From Agromyces sp. (lineage in GTDB: Bacteria > Actinomycetota > Actinomycetes > Actinomycetales > Microbacteriaceae): a stretch of DNA of 25,061 nucleotides. A model generated the notes under the pieces. The model did not search any database. It saw only the letters and a list, made by a program, of their open reading frames with translations, and had not been told where the DNA came from. The first letter of the stretch is position 1, and each line of letters starts with the position of its first letter. Shown here piece by piece: positions 7,191-11,975 of the stretch. The stretch is taken from contig JAPSJU010000006.1 of NCBI GenBank assembly GCA_031178025.1, positions 1-25,061 on the forward strand, in the 5' to 3' direction. Position numbers and translations under genes: made by a program.

Positions 7191-7528
7191 GATGGTTCCT
7201 TCGGTGTGTGGTGGTGCCGGAGCGGCTCCGGGACGGCCGGGCGGCCGAACCGGGGTGGAGCGATCCGTGGTCGATCCGGAGGCGCACGCCGGACGGATCA
7301 GCGCGGCGCGCACGAAGGGGAAGCGGATCCGACGCGGCGGACAGCGCCGCGACGGCGATGCGCTCGGGCGATGCAACGTGTGTCGCTCCCGGCATCCGGA
7401 TCCGACGCGATCACGGCGATCGGTCGGTGGATGCTGCGGCGGGAGCCGCTGGTCTCGCCCGGACGGGCTGCCCCGAAGGGCGGGAGGAGACGATCAGGCG
7501 CAGATGCGCGAGTCGTCGTGACGCTGGA
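7191..7528. other. 338-bp stretch without a supported gene; contains RNA hairpins
   Basis: This lies between the 20-codon ORF and the 80-codon gene on the minus strand. Frames open on both strands are low-complexity Arg/Gly/Pro translations with no start signal and no protein-like pattern. The clearest structure is at 7392-7434. An outer GCATCC/GGATGC stem encloses CCGAC, a bulged G, CGATC, loop ACGGC, GATCG and GTCGG. A second GC-rich fold is possible near 7457-7482 (GCCCG/GGGC and GCCC/GGGC pairs). It could be a long untranslated leader of the 80-codon gene. Confidence 0.5.
7392..7434 (-). other. Extended hairpin between small ORF and downstream gene
   Basis: GCATCC (7392-7397) pairs with GGATGC (7429-7434). 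Inside it CCGAC (7402-7406) pairs with GTCGG (7423-7427), and CGATC (7408-7412) with GATCG (7418-7422), around loop ACGGC. It would form in a minus-strand transcript that starts at the promoter near 7640 and runs towards the 80-codon gene. It could be an attenuator, a terminator or only a chance GC-rich fold. Confidence 0.45.
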
Positions 7529-7591
7529 TCAGCAGGCCGCGTACGAGAGGAGGATTCCCGTGTGCGGCTCGGTGCGAGTGTGCTTCGTCAT
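7529..7591 (-). CDS. 20-codon small ORF with strong translation signals
   Basis: The minus-strand ORF encodes MTKHTRTEPHTGILLSYAAC followed by TGA. Its ATG (7589-7591) is preceded by AAAGGAG with an 8-base spacing, one of the best Shine-Dalgarno sequences in the window. A plausible promoter lies upstream (TTGCGC, 18 bp, TAATGT). The peptide is polar and His/Thr-rich in the first half, hydrophobic in the second, and ends in Cys. I recognise no family. It does not have the Cys-Cys ending of known sulfur-regulated leader peptides. It could be a regulatory leader for the gene at 6948-7190 or a free small peptide. Coding status rests on the start signals only. Confidence 0.5.
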   Translation of the reverse strand: MTKHTRTEPHTGILLSYAAC

Positions 7592-7634
7592 GGGTTCAAC
7601 TCCTTTCGCGTTCCGGTGGTCAGGGCCGAGACAG

Positions 7635-7664
7635 ACATTAGCGGGCATTTCTCCTCCCGCGCAA
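7635..7664 (-). promoter_or_regulatory. Promoter of the minus-strand small ORF
   Basis: Read on the minus strand, TTGCGC (plus 7659-7664) and TAATGT (plus 7635-7640) are 18 bp apart. Transcription would begin near 7628 and give a leader of about 37 nt before the small ORF. Both hexamers are close to the sigma-70-type consensus. Confidence 0.55.
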
Positions 7665-7729
7665 GGCGATCACCGAGTTTCATTCGAACGCAATGAAGTC
7701 GCGGAGGCCGCCGGTTGCGTCCGGGCATG

Positions 7730-7762
7730 ACGAAGGCCCCACCTGGGAGGTGGGGCCTTCGT
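7730..7762 (-). terminator. Strong intrinsic-type hairpin
   Basis: ACGAAGGCCCCACCT (7730-7744) pairs perfectly with AGGTGGGGCCTTCGT (7748-7762), a 15-bp stem with a GGG loop. It lies 9 bp after the stop of the minus-strand gene at 7772-8296 and so should end that transcript. There is no T-run. Confidence 0.85.
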
Positions 7763-7771
7763 GGTCCAGCG

Positions 7772-8296
7772 CTAGATCGTGGTCGTCGGCGTGGCCGACG
7801 GGGACGGCTCGTCGTCGGCGACCCACAGCTCGTCGTCGGCGCGGAAGGTCTGCCAGACGGCGTACGCGACGCCGGCAGCGGCGACGACCGCCGCTCCGAT
7901 GGCGAAGTACGTCCCCGCACCGGGGCCCTTGTTCTGCTTGACGACCGCGGCGGCGCGAGGTGAGATGCGCTCGACCGCGCGGCGGACGCGTGCATCGTTG
8001 GCGATGTCCCCGATCGAGAGCACGCTGCCGAGGGCGGTGCCGACGGAGCGCTCGACCGTGCCGCCGGCCGACTTCGCCAACGAGCGCGCCTGGTCGACCG
8101 TCGGTCGGACGTAGCTGTCGAAGCTCGTGCGAACGCGGGGCACGACCTCCTCACGCGTGAGCTGGCCGAGCTGACGACTGGCCTCGCGAGCGACGGCGTT
8201 GGCGTGCTCGAGCACCTGCTGCTGGCTGCCCCAGAGTTCTTCCGCAGTGCTGCGCAGCCGCTTGAGTTCCTTCCGGCGCTTGCGTGACAGGCTCAT
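7772..8296 (-). CDS. Uncharacterised membrane-anchored protein with helical N-terminal region
   Basis: This 174-residue protein has a basic N-terminus (SLSRKRRKELKRLR) and about 110 residues of predicted amphipathic helix rich in Ala, Arg, Glu and Val (for example REEVVPRVRTSFDSYVRP). A single hydrophobic segment spans about residues 129-147 (YFAIGAAVVAAAGVAYAVW), and the tail is acidic, then Ser/Pro/Thr-rich. The layout suggests a long cytoplasmic helical bundle tethered to the membrane with a short outside tail, although the reverse orientation is possible. GGAGGT (plus 8302-8307) is spaced correctly before the ATG. It is monocistronic and ends at a strong terminator. I cannot assign a function. 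Proteins of this kind next to ppiA in related genera are annotated only as hypothetical. Confidence 0.8.
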   Translation of the reverse strand: MSLSRKRRKELKRLRSTAEELWGSQQQVLEHANAVAREASRQLGQLTREEVVPRVRTSFDSYVRPTVDQARSLAKSAGGTVERSVGTALGSVLSIGDIANDARVRRAVERISPRAAAVVKQNKGPGAGTYFAIGAAVVAAAGVAYAVWQTFRADDELWVADDEPSPSATPTTTI

Positions 8297-8385
8297 ACTC
8301 GACCTCCATCGTTATGCAGCGAACCACTCCATCTTGCCACCGAAACGGCTGGAAGCGGGGTGGGAGTCGGAAACCCGCATGCAGG

Positions 8386-8416
8386 TTGACGAATCCGCCC
8401 GTGACAGAATATGGGC
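8386..8416 (+). promoter_or_regulatory. Candidate promoter of the cyclophilin gene
   Basis: TTGACG (8386-8391) is a good -35. CAGAAT (8405-8410) is a fair -10 placed 6 bases before the ATG at 8417, as expected for a leaderless transcript. The 13-bp spacer between them is too short, so either the -35 is not used or the real -10 is a weaker one a few bases on. No Shine-Dalgarno precedes the gene. Confidence 0.4.
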
Positions 8417-8956
8417 ATGCCCATTCCCACTGCTGTCGCGACGCTGAACACCAACCACGGCCCGATCAAGGTCGACCTCTACGGCCACCACGCCCCGAAG
8501 ACCGTCAAGAACTTCGTCGGGCTCGCAACGGGCGAGATCGAGTGGACGCATCCGGCGACCGGTGAGAAGTCGACCGACCCGCTCTACGACGGCGTCGTGT
8601 TCCACCGCATCATCCCGGGCTTCATGATCCAGGGCGGCGACCCCCTGGGACAGGGCGTCGGCGGCCCGGGCTACCAGTTCGACGACGAGATCCACCCCGA
8701 GCTCGACTTCACCGAGCCCTACGTCCTCGCGATGGCGAACGCGGGCATCCAGATGGGACGCGGCACGAACGGGTCGCAGTTCTTCATCACCGTCGGCCCC
8801 ACCACGTGGCTGCAGGGCAAGCACACCATCTTCGGCAAGGTGACGGATGCCGCCAGCCAGGCCGTGGTCGACAAGCTCGCCTCCCTGCCCACCGACGGTC
8901 GCGACCGCCCCCTCGACGACGTCGTCATCGAGAGCGTCACCGTCGAGCAGGTCTGA
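8417..8956 (+). CDS. ppiA: Cyclophilin-type peptidyl-prolyl cis-trans isomerase
   Basis: This 179-residue cytoplasmic enzyme speeds cis-trans isomerisation of Xaa-Pro bonds during folding. The cyclophilin signatures are complete. FHRIIPGFMIQGGDP carries the catalytic Arg and the Phe and Gln of the active site, GSQFFITV follows at the expected distance, and WLQGKHTIFGKV provides the Trp/His wall. There is no signal peptide. Two ATGs are possible (8411 and 8417). The second was preferred because the -10-like CAGAAT sits 6 bases before it. The rhomboid gene follows after 7 bp and may be cotranscribed. The same ppiA-rhomboid-crgA order occurs near oriC in mycobacteria. Confidence 0.95.
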   Translation: MPIPTAVATLNTNHGPIKVDLYGHHAPKTVKNFVGLATGEIEWTHPATGEKSTDPLYDGVVFHRIIPGFMIQGGDPLGQGVGGPGYQFDDEIHPELDFTEPYVLAMANAGIQMGRGTNGSQFFITVGPTTWLQGKHTIFGKVTDAASQAVVDKLASLPTDGRDRPLDDVVIESVTVEQV

Positions 8957-8963
8957 TCCTCCG

Positions 8964-9821
8964 GTGAGCGACGCGGCGCCGGAGCGCACGAACTTCTGCT
9001 ACCGCCACCCTGATCGGCAGAGCTACATCCTGTGTCAGCGCTGCGGGCGCACGATCTGCCCCGACTGCCAGACGCAGGCGCCCGTCGGCGTGATCTGCCC
9101 GGAATGCATGCGCGAGCAGCGGGCTTCGGCGCCCCGCACCACGCCTGCCGTCCTCACCCGCGTGCGATCGGCCGCGTCGCGCGGAGCGCCCGTCGTCACG
9201 TACGCGCTCATCGGCATCACGCTCGCCGTCTTCGTGCTGCAGCTCGTGCCCGGCCTCGCGCTCACCCCCCGCCTCTGGTACGCCGGGGTGTACTCGATCC
9301 CGGGCAACTTCGAGCCGTGGCGCATGCTCACCTCCGTGTTCGTGCACTCGACCGCGCTCATCTTCCACGTGCTGCTGAACATGTACACGCTGTGGATCTT
9401 CGGCCAGCTGCTCGAGGGGCTGCTCGGTCGTGGGCGATTCCTCGCCCTGTACCTGATCGCCGGTCTCGGCGGTGCCGTCGGCGTGCTGTGGCTCGGGGAC
9501 CCGGGCACGGCCGTCGTCGGAGCATCCGGCGCCATCTTCGGCCTCATGGGTGCCTTCCTCGTGATCCAGCGACGACGCGGCGGCGACACGACGCAGCTGT
9601 TCGTGCTGCTCGCCATCAACCTCGTGATCGGGTTCGTGCCGGGGTTCAACATCTCGTGGCAGGCCCACCTGGGCGGACTCGTCGTGGGCGCGCTCGTCGG
9701 CCTGGTGTACGTCGAGACGCGCAAGCGCTCGCAGCAGGGCCTGCAGCTGTGGCTGCTCGGGGCGCTCGTCGCCGCGCTCGTCGTGCTGAGCCTGCGGTAC
9801 TTCTTCTTCCCGATCGTCTGA
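8964..9821 (+). CDS. Rhomboid family intramembrane serine protease with N-terminal zinc ribbon
   Basis: This is a 285-residue multi-pass membrane protein. Residues 12-48 form a B-box-like zinc-binding module with CYRH, CQRC, CPDC and CPEC pairs. The rhomboid domain (about 78-280) has HVLLN (His135, Asn139), the catalytic Ser188 in GASGAIFGLMG and the catalytic His235 in QAHLGGLVVGALVG, so an active Ser-His dyad is expected. The WR motif (EPWRMLTSVFVH, Trp119-Arg120) of the L1 loop is also present. The GTG at 8964 was chosen because it begins 7 bp after ppiA and gives a complete zinc ribbon. Open frame further upstream only overlaps ppiA. Rhomboids cleave substrates within or near the membrane. 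The substrate is unknown. Confidence 0.93.
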   Translation: MSDAAPERTNFCYRHPDRQSYILCQRCGRTICPDCQTQAPVGVICPECMREQRASAPRTTPAVLTRVRSAASRGAPVVTYALIGITLAVFVLQLVPGLALTPRLWYAGVYSIPGNFEPWRMLTSVFVHSTALIFHVLLNMYTLWIFGQLLEGLLGRGRFLALYLIAGLGGAVGVLWLGDPGTAVVGASGAIFGLMGAFLVIQRRRGGDTTQLFVLLAINLVIGFVPGFNISWQAHLGGLVVGALVGLVYVETRKRSQQGLQLWLLGALVAALVVLSLRYFFFPIV

Positions 9822-9841
9822 TCCGTACGACGGGGCCGAAG

Positions 9842-9955
9842 TTATCCACAGCTTCCTCCACAGCTGGGGAGAGTTACACCGGTGTAGTTGTCGATCTCCC
9901 GCGCTACGGCGGCGCGGATCACCGGGATCGCCGTCCATCCACAACCTGTGGAGAA
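9842..9955. repeat. Cluster of DnaA-box-like 9-mers
   Basis: Within 114 bp there is one perfect DnaA box, TTATCCACA (9842-9850, plus). TCCTCCACA (9854-9862, two mismatches) and CCATCCACA (9935-9943, two mismatches) follow on the same strand. TTCTCCACA (minus strand, plus 9947-9955) has one mismatch. The last two face each other as an inverted repeat, TCCACA-ACC-TGTGGA. The cluster lies in the intergenic space after the rhomboid gene, away from dnaA. Confidence 0.6.
9875..9886. repeat. 12-bp perfect palindrome
   Basis: TACACCGGTGTA is a perfect palindrome in the rhomboid-crgA intergenic region, between the DnaA-box-like sites. It could be an operator half-site pair. No adjacent promoter is obvious, so its role is unknown. 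Confidence 0.5.
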
Positions 9956-9958
9956 CAG

Positions 9959-9992
9959 CGAACGGGCGGATGCCGCAGCATCCGCCCGTTCG
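9959..9992. terminator. Bidirectional terminator between rhomboid and crgA
   Basis: CGAACGGGCGGATGC (9959-9973) pairs perfectly with GCATCCGCCCGTTCG (9978-9992) around a CGCA loop, a 15-bp stem. It lies between convergent genes (rhomboid stop 9821, crgA stop 10010) and can serve both. Confidence 0.85.
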
Positions 9993-10009
9993 TGCGTTCG
10001 TGGGGCCGG

Positions 10010-10249
10010 CTAGCGCCAGCGTGTGGTCATGAGGAAGCCGATGAAGGCGATGCCGAAGCCGACGAGGATGTTCCATGAGCCGAGGTCGGGAACGGGAAGC
10101 CGGCCCTGGCTCACGTAGAAGACGATGATCCAGGCCAGTCCGAGGAGCATGAAGCCGAACATCACCGGCTTGAACCAGACGGGGTTCGGCGCCTCTTCTC
10201 CGGCGACCGGTTCAGCGCGCGCGGGCTTCGTTGGTTTCGTACGTGCCAT
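10010..10249 (-). CDS. crgA: Cell division protein CrgA
   Basis: This 79-residue protein has a basic cytoplasmic N-terminus and two transmembrane helices (about 26-46 and 59-76). Signature segments are NPVWFKPVMFGFMLLGLAWI, YVSQGRLPVPDLGSWN and the terminal GFLMTTRWR, which together are diagnostic of CrgA. In actinobacteria CrgA is a septal protein that interacts with FtsZ, FtsQ, FtsI and other divisome parts and helps coordinate peptidoglycan synthesis. The ATG at 10249 has no Shine-Dalgarno but is preceded by TAGAAT at exactly the leaderless spacing. It is transcribed divergently from the sortase gene. Confidence 0.96.
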   Translation of the reverse strand: MARTKPTKPARAEPVAGEEAPNPVWFKPVMFGFMLLGLAWIIVFYVSQGRLPVPDLGSWNILVGFGIAFIGFLMTTRWR

Positions 10250-10255
10250 GCGGCG

Positions 10256-10313
10256 ATTCTAGCCGAGCCCGCCGAGGACTCACAGCCGAGGGCCCCTTCC
10301 CTGGCAATAGAAT
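10256..10313. promoter_or_regulatory. Divergent leaderless promoters of crgA and the sortase gene
   Basis: On the minus strand TAGAAT (plus 10256-10261) ends 6 bases before the crgA ATG. On the plus strand TAGAAT (10308-10313) ends 7 bases before the sortase ATG at 10321. Neither gene has a Shine-Dalgarno, so both transcripts probably begin at the start codon. The two -10 elements are identical and 46 bp apart, and -35 elements are weak on both sides. Confidence 0.65.
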
Positions 10314-10320
10314 CACTCAT

Positions 10321-11124
10321 ATGTCCGAGGAGCTGCCCGAGCGTCATCGTGCTCGGCGATCCGCCCGGCGAACACGGGGACGCCAGCGAGCCCGCATCAG
10401 CGTCGTCGGGGTGCTGGGCGAACTCCTGCTCACCGCCGGCGTGCTCATCCTCCTGTTCCTCGGATGGCAGCTGTGGTGGAACGATGCCATCATGGCCGGG
10501 CAGCAGTCGACGGCGGCGTCCGACCTCAGCGCGGAATGGCTCGAAGAGGCACGCGCCACGAGCGGCGACGCGCCGGCGCCGGCGCCGGCGGACTACGGCG
10601 ATCCCATCGTCGGTCCGGCGAGCTACCCGAACGGCGAGTCGTTCGCGGTGATGTACGTGCCCCGCTTCGGGGAGGGCTCGCAGCGCCGCGTCGCCGAGGG
10701 CACGGGCCTCGACGTGCTGAACAGCGAGTACCTCGGCGTCGGGCACTACCCCGGTACCCAGATGCCCGGCCAGGTGGGGAACTTCGCGATCGCGTCGCAC
10801 CGCAGCGCGTACGGCGGCGGCATGCACGAGATCGAGCAGCTCCAGCTCGGCGACGCGATCTACATCCAGACGCGGGACGGCTGGTACACGTACCGATTCC
10901 GCGACTTCGAGTACGTGACGCCCGATACCGTGGGGGTGCTCGCGCCGGTACCGCACCACCCCGACCTGCAGCCGACGGATCGGCTCATCACGCTCACCAC
11001 CTGCAACCCGCTCTACTCCACCGCCGAGCGCCTCATCGCCTACGGGGTGCTCGAATCGTGGCAGCCGAGCGCCGCCGGGCCTCCGGCCGAGATCGCGGCC
11101 GACGTCGCCACTTGGGGGTCCTGA
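10321..11124 (+). CDS. srtE: Class E sortase
   Basis: This 267-residue protein has a basic N-terminus, one transmembrane anchor (about residues 28-48, VGVLGELLLTAGVLILLFLGW) and an extracellular Pro/Ala-rich linker. The sortase domain has catalytic His160 (ASHRSAYGG), Cys228 in TLTTCNP and Arg237 (TAERLIAYG). Sortases cut a C-terminal sorting signal and join the protein to the cell wall. Class E enzymes of high-GC actinobacteria prefer LAXTG rather than LPXTG. The ATG at 10321 was chosen because of the TAGAAT promoter 7 bases upstream. An earlier in-frame ATG lies before that promoter. The gene is followed after 2 bp by a small membrane protein gene and then pabA. The same order is usual in actinobacteria. 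Confidence 0.93.
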   Translation: MSEELPERHRARRSARRTRGRQRARISVVGVLGELLLTAGVLILLFLGWQLWWNDAIMAGQQSTAASDLSAEWLEEARATSGDAPAPAPADYGDPIVGPASYPNGESFAVMYVPRFGEGSQRRVAEGTGLDVLNSEYLGVGHYPGTQMPGQVGNFAIASHRSAYGGGMHEIEQLQLGDAIYIQTRDGWYTYRFRDFEYVTPDTVGVLAPVPHHPDLQPTDRLITLTTCNPLYSTAERLIAYGVLESWQPSAAGPPAEIAADVATWGS

Positions 11125-11126
11125 CC

Positions 11127-11282
11127 ATGTACGGAGCGCTCTGGCGGATCCTCCCGGGGCCGGTCTGGGTCCGCATCATCCTGCTGCTGATCCTCATCGC
11201 CGCGGCAGTCTTCGCGCTGTTCACCTGGGTCTTCCCCTGGGTGGACGGCATCGTCAATCCGATCAACGTCACGGTGGAGTGA
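11127..11282 (+). CDS. Small single-pass membrane protein between sortase and pabA
   Basis: This 51-residue protein (starting MYGALWRILPGPVWVRI) has one strong transmembrane helix at about residues 15-37 and a short extracytoplasmic end (WVDGIVNPINVTVE). The ATG is 2 bp after the sortase stop, and its own stop directly abuts the pabA ATG (TGA then ATG), so it is clearly part of the operon. A small protein with the same WR-LPGP-WVR opening is a recurring, uncharacterised member of this locus in other actinobacteria, as far as I recall. The function is unknown. Its position suggests a role with the sortase, but that is a guess. Confidence 0.85.
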   Translation: MYGALWRILPGPVWVRIILLLILIAAAVFALFTWVFPWVDGIVNPINVTVE

Positions 11283-11915
11283 ATGACCCGCGTCCTCGTC
11301 CTCGACAACTACGACAGCTTCGTCTACACGCTGAACGGCTACCTGCAGGAGCTCGGCGCCGAAACCGAGGTCGTGCGCAATGACGCCATCGCGCCGGCCG
11401 ATGTCGCCGCCCGCGTCGGCGAGTACGACGCCGTGCTCATCTCACCCGGTCCGGGCAAGCCGTCCGACGCCGGGGTGTCGATCCCCGTCGTGGAGGCGGC
11501 GCTCTCCACATCCCAGCCCCTGCTCGGCGTCTGCCTCGGGCACCAGGCCATCGCCGAGGCCTTCGGCGCGGTCGTGACGAACGCCGAAGAGCTCATGCAC
11601 GGCAAGACCTCGCGCATCGCGCACGACGACAGCGAGTTCTACGCCGGGGTGCCGCAGCCGTTCACCGCGACGCGGTACCACTCCCTGGCCGTCGTCGACG
11701 GCACGGTTCCCGCCGACCTCGTGGTCACCAGCCGCACGCAGGGCGGCGTGATCATGGGGCTCCGCCACCAGTCGGCGCCGATCTTCGGGGTGCAGTTCCA
11801 CCCGGAGTCGGTGCTCACCGAGGGCGGTTACCGGATGCTCGGCAACTGGCTCGCCGTGGCGGGCCTGCCCGAGGCACGAGAACGAGCCATCGGGCTGAAC
11901 CCGCTCATGCGCTGA
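11283..11915 (+). CDS. pabA: Class I glutamine amidotransferase, anthranilate/aminodeoxychorismate synthase component II
   Basis: This 210-residue cytoplasmic enzyme releases ammonia from glutamine for an associated chorismate-using synthase. The triad is complete: Cys84 in LLGVCLGHQA, His173 and Glu175 in QFHPESV. The N-terminus VLVLDNYDSFVYTLNGYLQELG and ISPGPGKPSDAG are typical of the TrpG/PabA family. Sequence alone does not separate TrpG from PabA. No partner synthase lies nearby. The homologue at this spot in mycobacteria (Rv0013) is annotated as TrpG/PabA and may serve both folate and tryptophan pathways. The start codon immediately follows the preceding stop. The C-terminus extends about 25 residues past the core. 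Confidence 0.9.
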   Translation: MTRVLVLDNYDSFVYTLNGYLQELGAETEVVRNDAIAPADVAARVGEYDAVLISPGPGKPSDAGVSIPVVEAALSTSQPLLGVCLGHQAIAEAFGAVVTNAEELMHGKTSRIAHDDSEFYAGVPQPFTATRYHSLAVVDGTVPADLVVTSRTQGGVIMGLRHQSAPIFGVQFHPESVLTEGGYRMLGNWLAVAGLPEARERAIGLNPLMR

Positions 11916-11925
11916 CCCGCGACGA

Positions 11926-11973
11926 GCGCCGACCAGGTCTCGGGCTGGCGCGGCGCCCCTGGTGGGCCGGCGC
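11926..11973. terminator. Hairpin between convergent pabA and pknB
   Basis: GCGCCG-ACCAGG (11926-11937) can pair with CCTGGT (11958-11963) and CGGCGC (11968-11973), leaving GGGC as an internal loop and a 20-base apical region. It fills the 60-bp gap between the two convergent stops and could end both operons. The pairing is less perfect than in the other terminators of the window. Confidence 0.45.
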
Positions 11974-11975
11974 GA

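Noticed and set aside
7191..7528. CRISPR-like or transposon remnants in the gene-poor region
   Set aside because: I see no regular repeats, no terminal inverted repeats and no transposase fragment in any frame.
6861..7730. A 289-codon plus-strand open frame across the small-gene region
   Set aside because: It has no start signal, is a low-complexity Arg/Gly/Pro translation without a domain pattern, and runs through the terminator at 6865-6921 and the minus-strand promoter at 7635-7664. The minus-strand genes have far better start signals.
8847..8963. Earlier in-frame start for the rhomboid gene
   Set aside because: The extra residues (Pro/Ser-rich) lie inside ppiA. The GTG at 8964 gives a full zinc ribbon and the expected short gap.
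9842..9992. A second replication origin
   Set aside because: There is only one perfect DnaA box and no AT-rich unwinding stretch, so I report only a box cluster.
10231..10320. Earlier in-frame ATG for the sortase
   Set aside because: It lies upstream of the TAGAAT -10 at 10308-10313, and 19 of its bases (10231-10249) overlap crgA on the opposite strand. The first part is not sortase-like.
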